DNA of 7,910 bases, from assembly GCA_903864395.1 (NCBI GenBank), contig CAIPFQ010000033.1, positions 1-7,910 of the forward strand, read 5' to 3'. The position numbers and the translations under genes are program-made. The notes under the pieces are model-generated. The model made no database searches, was not told where the DNA came from, and saw only the letters and a list, made by a program, of their open reading frames with translations. Shown piece after piece: positions 1-5,555 of this stretch (positions are counted from its first letter, which is position 1; each line of letters opens with the position of its first letter). Source of the stretch: an uncultured Chlamydiae bacterium. GTDB taxonomy: Bacteria > Chlamydiota > Chlamydiia > Chlamydiales > SM23-39.

Positions 1-17
1 AGGGGTTAAAAACCCCT
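1..17. repeat. Perfect hairpin at the left edge
   Basis: AGGGGTT (1-7) pairs perfectly with AACCCCT (11-17) around an AAA loop. There is no T-run to its right, so it does not look like a rho-independent terminator for the + strand. A terminator for a minus-strand gene would have its T-run left of base 1, outside the window, so that option stays open. It could also be part of a larger folded RNA reaching to about base 90. Confidence 0.5.
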
Positions 18-39
18 GCCTGGTTTAAATAATCGCCCA

Positions 40-58
40 GTTCGACCATAGGTCGAAC
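40..58. repeat. Perfect 8-bp inverted repeat
   Basis: GTTCGACC (40-47) and GGTCGAAC (51-58) are perfect complements around ATA. It could be an RNA stem or a dimeric operator site. In addition, CCTGCCT (15-21) is complementary to AGGCAGG (78-84), which would enclose this hairpin in a longer-range stem. It lies about 180 bases before the DUF3604 gene, too far for a simple operator at that gene's likely promoter. Confidence 0.5.
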
Positions 59-180
59 GTCCGAGGACAAATAGCCAAGGCAGGCAGCCCACAAAAGTTG
101 CAAAGTCGAGATGTATATAGAAGACCTATTAAAATAGCAAACTTTCCCCTAAAAAAATTGCGCTATGAGAAAATTGGCTA

Positions 181-210
181 TTGCGAAAAAGATTTCATTT
201 CCTGCAAAAT
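181..210 (+). promoter_or_regulatory. Weak candidate promoter for the DUF3604 gene
   Basis: TTGCGA (181-186), an 18-base gap and CAAAAT (205-210) form a weak -35/-10 pair, each with four of six consensus bases. It would start RNA near base 217, leaving a leader of about 22 bases that includes the ribosome binding site at 226-231. Distance and position fit, but the region is A/T-rich and the match may be chance. Confidence 0.25.
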
Positions 211-225
211 AGGATGCGGTGAACT

Positions 226-231
226 AAGGAG
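226..231 (+). promoter_or_regulatory. Ribosome binding site that fixes the DUF3604 start
   Basis: AAGGAG lies seven bases before ATG 239. It decides the start: the reading frame stays open upstream as far as a TTG at base 98, but that codon has no comparable site and would add 47 residues unlike the family. Confidence 0.8.
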
Positions 232-238
232 TTTCGAA

Positions 239-2134
239 ATGCGTCGTTCCATTTGTTATTGCGAGCCCAGCGCGGCTTTAGCTGGAGAAACTTCAACATG
301 GAAGTTCATATACACTACAGCGAATCATTTGCCTAAGGGCGCGAAAATTCGTTTCGATATGGAAAGTCGAGGGCGTGCCATAGATTGGCAGGTGCCTCAT
401 ACAAATCTCAAAGACAAAAAAAATCTCATTTGGCTTGAAATCCCAGGGCATAAAGATCCTATCGCCGCAGTGCAAACACAAAATACACAAGCGTCCGCAG
501 CCATGTACGTCTTTACAATTCCCTTAGAAATGAAGCCTGGCGACAGTTTTTCTATCCATTTGAATGCAAGTCCTTGTCAAAAACTTGTCCAAAGAAAAAA
601 ACCTTTCCCCCTTTTCATCGACCCCAAAGGAAAAGGAGAGTTTAAGGATCCTGAAACTTTTCACCTCGATGTTCGTGGCAATCAGCTGGCCGCATTGAGA
701 ATCCTAGCTCCCTCGGTTGTCAATCGCAATAAACGATTTGATGTGATCGTCCGATTTGAAGATATTTTTGGAAACCTCACTGCAAACGCCCCCGAAGGAA
801 CCTTGATCGATCTCTCTTATCAGCATCTCAGAGAGAATTTAAATTGGAAGCTCTTTGTCCCAGAAACAGGGTTTATTGCTTTGCCTAATTTATACTTCAA
901 TGAACCAGGTGTTTATACCATCCAGCTACGCAACCTGAAGACAAATCAAACTTTTTTTTCGCCCCCGATCAAATGTCTTTCAGAAGGATCTCTCAATCTT
1001 TACTGGGGCATCCTCCACGGAGAATCGGATCGAGTAGACGCGACGGAAAGCATTGACGCGCTTTTGCGCCATATCCGCGATGATAAAGCGCTGCAATTTT
1101 ATTCCCTATCTCCTTTCGATAGCGAAGAAGAAACCTCAAATGATCTATGGAAATCAATTTCTCAGCACATTGCCGAGTTCAATGAAGACGAACGATTTGT
1201 CGCCTTCGCAGGATTTCAATGGCTCGGAGAGCCAGGCGAAGAGGGTCTGCGCCACTTTGTGTATGCAAAGGATGGCAAACCTATTTTAAGAAAGAAAGAC
1301 ACGAAAAACAATTCTTTAAAAAAGATCTTCAAAACAAATAATCCCAAGGAAATGATTGCCATTCCTAGTTTCAGCATGGGAAAAAAAACACTTTATAACT
1401 TTGAAGATTTTAATTTCGATTTTGAACGAGTCGCAGAAATTTACAATGCTTGGGGATCGTCTGAGTGCACAGAAAAAGACGGGAACCTTCGCCCGATTAA
1501 GGGAGATAAGCGCACGATTGCGGAAAGTAGCGAAGGCTCTTTAGTAAAAGCGCTCAATCGAGGGCGCAGATTTGGGTTCGTAGCGGGTGGCTACGACGAT
1601 CGCGGATGCTATAGAGACTGCTTTAGTTCGGGCCAGTCGCAGTATTCCCCTGGGCTTACGGCTATTTTAGCAAAGGCGCACACGAGGACCTCTCTAATCG
1701 AAGCGCTTCAAGCGCGCTCTTGCTATGCGACGACGGGGGAAAGAATGATTCTTGGTCTGCATTTAGCTGGATTTCCTATGGGATCGGTCATTGACACGAA
1801 AACACGCCCTGGCCTTGAATTCAATCGCCATATAACAGGCTATTGCATAGGCACTAAACCTCTTGCTGAAGTGTCTCTCATTCGCAATGGAATCGTGCTG
1901 AGCAAGATTCCTTTTAAAGAAAACCTCTGCGAATTCGAGATCGATGATAAAGATGTTTTAGGCTCTGTTGTTCTAGAATCATCCAACGAACAGCCCCCTT
2001 TTGCCTACTACTATATCCGGGCGATTCAAGAAGATGGGCACACAGCGTGGAGCTCCCCTATTTGGGTTGATCTCACGCTGCGCACTGTCTCTTTGCCCAT
2101 AAAAAAAGGGAAGAAGAAGACGACTGAAGACTAG
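239..2134 (+). CDS. DUF3604 family protein, likely catalytically degenerate
   Basis: A 631-residue protein of the DUF3604 family, which is related to PHP-type metallohydrolases; no precise function is known to me. The family pattern is clear. An N-terminal beta-rich region starts CEPSAALAGETSTW (residues 7-20). Next come YWGILHGES (255-263), AGFQWLG (324-330), EIYNAWGSSE (400-409), GLTAIL then SCYATTGER (about 472-501), and a C-terminal YYYIRAIQEDGHTAWSSPIW (590-609). The metal-site motifs are altered: the family's L-H-x-H reads LHGE, the T-D-H-like site reads SPF (291-293), the P-H-H site reads PSF (about 376-378), and the D-D-H site reads DDR (453-455). I infer a protein that kept the fold but lost or changed its chemistry. 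No signal peptide is seen and the tail is lysine-rich. The ATG at 239 follows an AAGGAG site. The gene converges on amn with a 14-bp gap and no terminator. Confidence 0.85.
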   Translation: MRRSICYCEPSAALAGETSTWKFIYTTANHLPKGAKIRFDMESRGRAIDWQVPHTNLKDKKNLIWLEIPGHKDPIAAVQTQNTQASAAMYVFTIPLEMKPGDSFSIHLNASPCQKLVQRKKPFPLFIDPKGKGEFKDPETFHLDVRGNQLAALRILAPSVVNRNKRFDVIVRFEDIFGNLTANAPEGTLIDLSYQHLRENLNWKLFVPETGFIALPNLYFNEPGVYTIQLRNLKTNQTFFSPPIKCLSEGSLNLYWGILHGESDRVDATESIDALLRHIRDDKALQFYSLSPFDSEEETSNDLWKSISQHIAEFNEDERFVAFAGFQWLGEPGEEGLRHFVYAKDGKPILRKKDTKNNSLKKIFKTNNPKEMIAIPSFSMGKKTLYNFEDFNFDFERVAEIYNAWGSSECTEKDGNLRPIKGDKRTIAESSEGSLVKALNRGRRFGFVAGGYDDRGCYRDCFSSGQSQYSPGLTAILAKAHTRTSLIEALQARSCYATTGERMILGLHLAGFPMGSVIDTKTRPGLEFNRHITGYCIGTKPLAEVSLIRNGIVLSKIPFKENLCEFEIDDKDVLGSVVLESSNEQPPFAYYYIRAIQEDGHTAWSSPIWVDLTLRTVSLPIKKGKKKTTED

Positions 2135-2148
2135 AAACAGTCAATTCA

Positions 2149-2952
2149 CTATGGATTGGCAAGATTGCGATGGTACGCCCCTTTTACATGATGGGACTGC
2201 ATTTCGCGCGATGCTTTTAAAATACGCACCCCCTTTTCAATATGGTCAGGCATATATTTATCAAAAATGAGCTGAGAGCCTTGTTTTGTCTTTACCCCTC
2301 CAGCCATCAAGGGCAAATCCGACACGAGAAGAAGGGCTCCTAGCGTTAGCTTTCTTTTATAACTTGCGATAAACAGAGTCGCGCACTCCATTTCAATGCC
2401 CTGTGCTTTTGTTCCTTTCAGGCGCGTTTTAAATTCTTCATTGAACTCCCAAAAGCGCATGTTTGTCGTATAGGTAATGCCAATGTGATACACGGCTTTC
2501 TCTTCATCGAGAACGCGCGTCACCGCCCGCTGCATTAAAAAATTTGCCAGCGCAGGGACTTCTTGAGGAAAATAAAAATCGGACGTGCCCTCCCCCCGAA
2601 TCGCTGCAATAGGGACAAGGTACTCCCCGACCTGATAACGCCGTCTCAGCCCTCCGCACATTCCTAAAAGAACGCTCGAGCGAATCGGAAGAAAAGAGCA
2701 GACATCGACAACGAGAGCCGCTGCAGGAGATCCTATTTTAAAATCCAGAATACTCACACCTTCCTGGGGACAGTGAGCCACTTTAAACATAGAGCCTTCA
2801 AAGATTTCGACCTTTCTTGTTTGTGCAAAATAATCGACATACTTAGGAAAGTTTGTTAAAATAAGGTTTGAACAAAATTGTTCAACGGCACAACCCGAGT
2901 AGCGCTCGAGCGTCTGTCTTGCAATATCAGCTTCTTGAGGATGAGTTTCCAT
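2149..2952 (-). CDS. amn: AMP nucleosidase (short chlamydial type)
   Basis: A 267-residue phosphorylase/nucleosidase-fold protein (PNP_UDP_1 family), predicted to cleave AMP to adenine and ribose 5-phosphate in the cytoplasm. Visible motifs are GSPAAAL (74-80), LLGMCGGL (95-102), QVGEYLVPIAAIRGEGTSD (107-125), GIEMECAT (185-192, with the glutamate that contacts ribose in this fold) and LLVSDLPL (208-215, with the catalytic aspartate region). The segments after about residue 74 align by eye with the C-terminal catalytic half of E. coli AMN (484 residues). The regulatory N-terminal domain of the E. coli enzyme is absent, as in other chlamydiae as far as I remember. The gene is divergent from efp, with a perfect TATAAT eight bases from the ATG and no Shine-Dalgarno sequence. 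A related nucleosidase such as purine phosphorylase is the main alternative, but the overall pattern favours AMN. Confidence 0.88.
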   Translation of the reverse strand: METHPQEADIARQTLERYSGCAVEQFCSNLILTNFPKYVDYFAQTRKVEIFEGSMFKVAHCPQEGVSILDFKIGSPAAALVVDVCSFLPIRSSVLLGMCGGLRRRYQVGEYLVPIAAIRGEGTSDFYFPQEVPALANFLMQRAVTRVLDEEKAVYHIGITYTTNMRFWEFNEEFKTRLKGTKAQGIEMECATLFIASYKRKLTLGALLLVSDLPLMAGGVKTKQGSQLIFDKYMPDHIEKGVRILKASREMQSHHVKGAYHRNLANP

Positions 2953-2960
2953 GAGACGTC

Positions 2961-2989
2961 ATTATAACAAAATACCCTCTCTACCGCAA
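2961..2989 (-). promoter_or_regulatory. amn promoter, close to the start codon
   Basis: On the minus strand TTGCGG (2989-2984), a 17-base spacer and a perfect TATAAT (2966-2961) form a strong housekeeping promoter. TG sits one base before the -10 box (extended -10). The seventh base after the -10 box is 2954, so RNA would begin 0-3 bases before ATG 2952. The intervening bases contain no Shine-Dalgarno sequence. Confidence 0.7.
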
Positions 2990-2998
2990 TCCCCAAAC

Positions 2999-3009
2999 GG
3001 AAGACTTCC
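2999..3009. repeat. Short palindrome between the amn and efp promoters
   Basis: GGAAG-A-CTTCC is a perfect 5-bp inverted repeat around one base. It lies upstream of both the amn -35 box (2984-2989) and the efp -35 box (3028-3033), where a shared regulator could sit. It is short enough to be chance. Confidence 0.3.
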
Positions 3010-3027
3010 AGGATAAAAAAGAGAAAA

Positions 3028-3056
3028 TTGCCCAAAAGAGCTCTTTGAGATATACT
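3028..3056 (+). promoter_or_regulatory. efp-epmA promoter with a palindrome in the spacer
   Basis: TTGCCC (3028-3033), a 17-base spacer and TATACT (3051-3056) make a good promoter. RNA would start near 3063, giving a leader of about 33 bases that carries the efp ribosome binding site AAGGA (3084-3088). The spacer holds a perfect 12-bp palindrome, AAAGAGCTCTTT (3035-3046), placed where a bound repressor would block RNA polymerase. Confidence 0.65.
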
Positions 3057-3095
3057 AAGGGCTCGTAAAACAATAAAGAGAGCAAGGATATTTTC

Positions 3096-3665
3096 ATGTC
3101 ATCACTGAGTACCAACGAAATTCGCATCGGCATGAAAGTCGAGGTCGATAAAGAGCCTTGGCTGATCATTTCCAATGAATTTGTAAAGCCAGGAAAAGGC
3201 AACGCTTTCAATCGCATTAAAATGAAAAACATGATCACAGGCCGAGTTGTTGAGCGCACCTATAAATCTGGAGACAAGCTCGACATAGCGGACATTGAAG
3301 AGGCGCACATGCGCTACCTCTATAAAGAGGCCGATGGAGCCGTATTTATGGATGAAAAAACGTTTGATCAAATCACAATGTCGAATGAGATCATCGGAAG
3401 CAATCAGCAATGGCTCATGGAAGAAATTATCTACCAGGTCGTTTTTTATAAAGGCGAGGTCATTGAGCTTGTCCCTCCAACTTTCATGGAAATGAAGATT
3501 CTAGAAACATCCCCTGGTCTCCGAGGCGACACATCGGGGCGCGTCTTAAAACCAGCGGTTACAGAAACGGGCGCGAAAATTCAAATTCCAATTTTCGTCG
3601 AAGAGGGAGAAAGAGTCAAAGTCGATACGCGAACAGGCGAATATGCTTCCAGAGCCAACACTTAA
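3096..3665 (+). CDS. efp: Translation elongation factor P
   Basis: A full-length EF-P of 189 residues that rescues ribosomes stalled at consecutive prolines. The three-domain layout is intact: an N-terminal KOW-like domain (about 1-65), a middle OB domain (about 68-128) and a C-terminal OB domain (about 132-188) ending in the family signature VDTRTGEYASR. The modification loop reads KPGKGNAF (31-38) with the key lysine at residue 34, the same position and context as the beta-lysylated Lys34 of E. coli EF-P. The ribosome binding site AAGGA (3084-3088) is seven bases before the ATG. The next gene, epmA, starts inside the last 23 bases, so the two are almost certainly co-transcribed and translationally coupled. 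From memory, chlamydiae carry two EF-P paralogues; the loop and partner gene suggest this is the lysylated one. Confidence 0.97.
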   Translation: MSSLSTNEIRIGMKVEVDKEPWLIISNEFVKPGKGNAFNRIKMKNMITGRVVERTYKSGDKLDIADIEEAHMRYLYKEADGAVFMDEKTFDQITMSNEIIGSNQQWLMEEIIYQVVFYKGEVIELVPPTFMEMKILETSPGLRGDTSGRVLKPAVTETGAKIQIPIFVEEGERVKVDTRTGEYASRANT

Positions 3666-4581
3666 GACCCTACGAGAAAGAGCGCGCAAACTCAATGAAG
3701 CGCGCCTTTTTTTTGCTGAGCGAAATATCCTTGAGGTCGATTGCTGCGCGCTCAATCCTTGCGCCGCCATTGATACGCATATCGACGTTATTGATGCTGC
3801 AATCACCTCTTATCAAAAAGGGTTTCTCCATACATCGCCTGAATATGCCATGAAAAGGCTTCTTTGCCGAGGAATCGGAGACATTTATTTTCTTGGGCAT
3901 GTATTTCGCCAAGGGGATATAGGGCGGCTGCACAATCCAGAGTTCACGATGGTCGAATGGTATCGTACTGAGATGCCGTTTTCTGCCATGATCGAAGAAA
4001 CCTGTGATTTCCTCCGTCTTTTTCTAGGCTCTCTCCCCTCCCGCTCGATTGGATATCGAGAAGCCCTTCTTCAATACGCTGGAATAGATATTCGATCTGC
4101 GTCATTGAACGATCTTCAAAAAGCCTCTCAGCGCTTTTCGATAGAGGGCAGCTTGCACTGGAGCCTTGAGACCTATATTCATTGTCTCCTTACGCACGCG
4201 GTAGAGCCTCATCTTGGGAGAGGTGAGTTGACTGTTTTCACAGAGTACCCTCCAGAGGAAGCGGCTCTTGCGCGTGTTGTTGAAAAAGAGGGGCATTTTG
4301 TGGCGCAGCGTTTTGAAATCTATTGCGAGGGCATTGAACTGGCCAATGGGTACTGCGAACTGGGGCACAGCATTGAGCTGCGCCGCCGATTTACTGAACA
4401 AAATACCATCAGAAAAAGCTTAGGAAAAGCCACCTACCCACTCGATGAATCTTTTCTTACAGCCATGGAGAACAATTTCCCCGAATGCTGTGGCGTATCA
4501 GTCGGATTCGATCGAGCTCTTATGCTGCAGCTCAAAGCACAAGCGATTAGCGAAGTGCTTCCTTTTGCATGGCCGAGCTAA
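3643..4581 (+). CDS. epmA: EF-P (R)-beta-lysine ligase EpmA (PoxA/GenX)
   Basis: A 312-residue class II lysyl-tRNA synthetase-like enzyme that, in the known family, attaches (R)-beta-lysine to the conserved lysine of EF-P using ATP. Like E. coli EpmA (325 residues) it is a bare catalytic domain with no N-terminal anticodon-binding domain. Visible motifs are TSPEYAMKRLL (64-74), the motif 2 region FRQGDIGRLHNPEFTMVEW (88-106), RFEIYCEGIELANGYCEL (223-240) for substrate binding, and motif 3 GVSVGFDR (284-291). The start ATG overlaps the end of efp by 23 bp with only a weak binding site, which points to translational coupling. The stop codon overlaps the stop of the opposing membrane-protein gene. 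The partner aminomutase EpmB, which makes beta-lysine, is not in this window. The lysS alternative is excluded by the missing anticodon domain and by the neighbour. Confidence 0.94.
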   Translation: MLPEPTLKTLRERARKLNEARLFFAERNILEVDCCALNPCAAIDTHIDVIDAAITSYQKGFLHTSPEYAMKRLLCRGIGDIYFLGHVFRQGDIGRLHNPEFTMVEWYRTEMPFSAMIEETCDFLRLFLGSLPSRSIGYREALLQYAGIDIRSASLNDLQKASQRFSIEGSLHWSLETYIHCLLTHAVEPHLGRGELTVFTEYPPEEAALARVVEKEGHFVAQRFEIYCEGIELANGYCELGHSIELRRRFTEQNTIRKSLGKATYPLDESFLTAMENNFPECCGVSVGFDRALMLQLKAQAISEVLPFAWPS

Positions 4582-5237
4582 GGGTCTTGCTGTTTTTTCT
4601 TACGTTTCGGAAGAAGCGATTCTCGCAAAATATCTTCCATGGAAGATTTTCCTCCAGGAAGTGGCGTTCGGTGCGCAGCGAAAGGGACGCTTTCTAAGGC
4701 AGGCAATGGGCGCGCCTGCTGTTCCAGAAACAAAGCGGCGTTTGCCTGTCTTAGAACATCGTTCAAAATTTCAATCGCGTTTTTTTCTGCTTGCATAGAA
4801 GCGAAAGAGACCTCAAAAGCTTCTTTCGCTTGCGCTGCCAAAAAGCGCTCTTGTTCTATCGCCGATTGATAGCGGAGCGCCTCCTCTTTCCAATGCTGCC
4901 CCTCCTCTGTCAAAGCGGAGATTTTTGTATGCGCCTCATCTTGAGAAGATTTTTTCTCCTCGGCAGATCCCGCGATCATCCAAAAAGAGCAAAGCAAAGA
5001 AGTCTCAAAAGCAAACCGAATGCTATGCGCCCCTTCTATAAAAAAATGGCCCCAGAACCCTAGGCAAAATAACAGAAAAACACTTGCAAAAAAGCCCCTA
5101 AAACACCAGATGGAGCTCAAGGAAAACCCGATCAAACTCACGACATAGAGGTCTGTTAGGGACATCGCCCTGGAAAAACAGTGCATTAGAGAGTTTGCGA
5201 TGAGAAGAAACAGGGTGCTAAACAAGATCCAAGGCAT
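4578..5237 (-). CDS. Membrane protein with four predicted helices and a coiled coil
   Basis: A 219-residue protein I do not recognise. The first 92 residues are very hydrophobic and look like four membrane helices (about 2-22, 27-47, 49-67 and 75-92). Residues about 93-172 are rich in E, A, K and Q and look like a long coiled coil. A proline-containing linker follows, and the end is basic (KRKKKQQDP). The hydrophobic block plus coiled coil resembles chlamydial inclusion membrane (Inc) proteins in a general way, but four helices at the very N-terminus are also normal for an inner membrane protein, so this is only a suggestion. The gene starts six bases after the stop of the 63-residue protein and in the same frame, with no Shine-Dalgarno sequence, so it is probably translated by coupling. 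Its stop codon overlaps that of epmA. Confidence 0.75.
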   Translation of the reverse strand: MPWILFSTLFLLIANSLMHCFSRAMSLTDLYVVSLIGFSLSSIWCFRGFFASVFLLFCLGFWGHFFIEGAHSIRFAFETSLLCSFWMIAGSAEEKKSSQDEAHTKISALTEEGQHWKEEALRYQSAIEQERFLAAQAKEAFEVSFASMQAEKNAIEILNDVLRQANAALFLEQQARPLPALESVPFAAHRTPLPGGKSSMEDILRESLLPKRKKKQQDP

Positions 5238-5243
5238 CGCGCA

Positions 5244-5435
5244 TCAATCCACACATCGGGCAGCCAGTTTTTGCTCAAAAACTTGGCTTGCATTATTGAC
5301 AAGATATGCGGCTAAACTTTCGTCTCCTTCAAATTCCATCGCCACTTTCATTTCCCCCTGTTCACCAGCCTCTGAACAAGTAATTAAAACATAGCACGTA
5401 CAGCCCTCTTCCTTTCGTCCTTTCGAATGAAACAT
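5244..5435 (-). CDS. Small cysteine-containing protein, 63 residues
   Basis: An unrecognised small protein beginning MFHSKGRKEEGCTCYVLITC. Cysteines lie at 12, 14, 20 and 61, including a CTC pair, and the middle is acidic (EGDES). There is no signal peptide or membrane helix, so it is probably cytoplasmic. The start is ATG 5435 because AGGAG (5444-5448) is eight bases upstream. A GTG at 5441 is only two bases from that site and is unlikely. A perfect 6-bp inverted repeat lies just before the binding site. The TGA stop is followed, in the same frame, by TGC GCG ATG, the start of the membrane protein gene, so the two form a coupled pair. The strong binding site and consistent reading argue that it is real. 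Confidence 0.65.
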   Translation of the reverse strand: MFHSKGRKEEGCTCYVLITCSEAGEQGEMKVAMEFEGDESLAAYLVNNASQVFEQKLAARCVD

Positions 5436-5443
5436 TTTCACTT

Positions 5444-5448
5444 CTCCT
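5444..5448 (-). promoter_or_regulatory. Ribosome binding site deciding the small-protein start
   Basis: AGGAG on the minus strand has eight bases between it and ATG 5435. The alternative GTG at 5441 would leave only two bases. This shortens the longest possible frame by two residues. Confidence 0.75.
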
Positions 5449-5452
5449 ATAC

Positions 5453-5467
5453 ACCTGAATCTCAGGT
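5453..5467. repeat. Perfect inverted repeat before the small-protein gene
   Basis: ACCTGA (5453-5458) and TCAGGT (5462-5467) are complementary around ATC. The repeat ends a few bases before the ribosome binding site of the minus-strand small gene, so it would be a leader hairpin or an operator. I see no T-run that would make it a terminator, and no clear promoter in the 120 bases between this gene and the MOMP-like gene. Confidence 0.4.
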
Positions 5468-5555
5468 TATAAATTTTTCACTCCACGGTAGCGCGATAGA
5501 TCTTTTCCTACAATACAGGAGAGGCCTATCCCATAAAAATCTTCCTCGTGGGGGG

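Noticed and set aside
40..84. Calling an SRP (4.5S) RNA gene
   Set aside because: SRP RNA is extremely conserved at its tip; here the tetraloop and AGCAGCC are altered and the flanking arms do not pair into a long rod. Kept only as an observation to test.
98..238. Upstream extension of the DUF3604 gene from TTG 98 (47 extra residues)
   Set aside because: TTG start without a binding site; ATG 239 has AAGGAG at ideal spacing and the family-like sequence begins just after it.
2122..2142. GACTG...CAGTC as a terminator between the DUF3604 gene and amn
   Set aside because: Only a 5-bp stem with an 11-base loop and no T-run on either strand.
4445..5063. Plus-strand open frames of 76-117 codons opposite the membrane protein gene
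   Set aside because: They lack binding sites, show no family-like sequence and are explained by the real minus-strand gene and the end of epmA.
5242..5246. Selenocysteine at the in-frame TGA between the small gene and the membrane gene
   Set aside because: I see no bacterial SECIS-like hairpin immediately after the TGA, a start ATG follows within two codons, and chlamydiae are not known to me as selenoprotein users.
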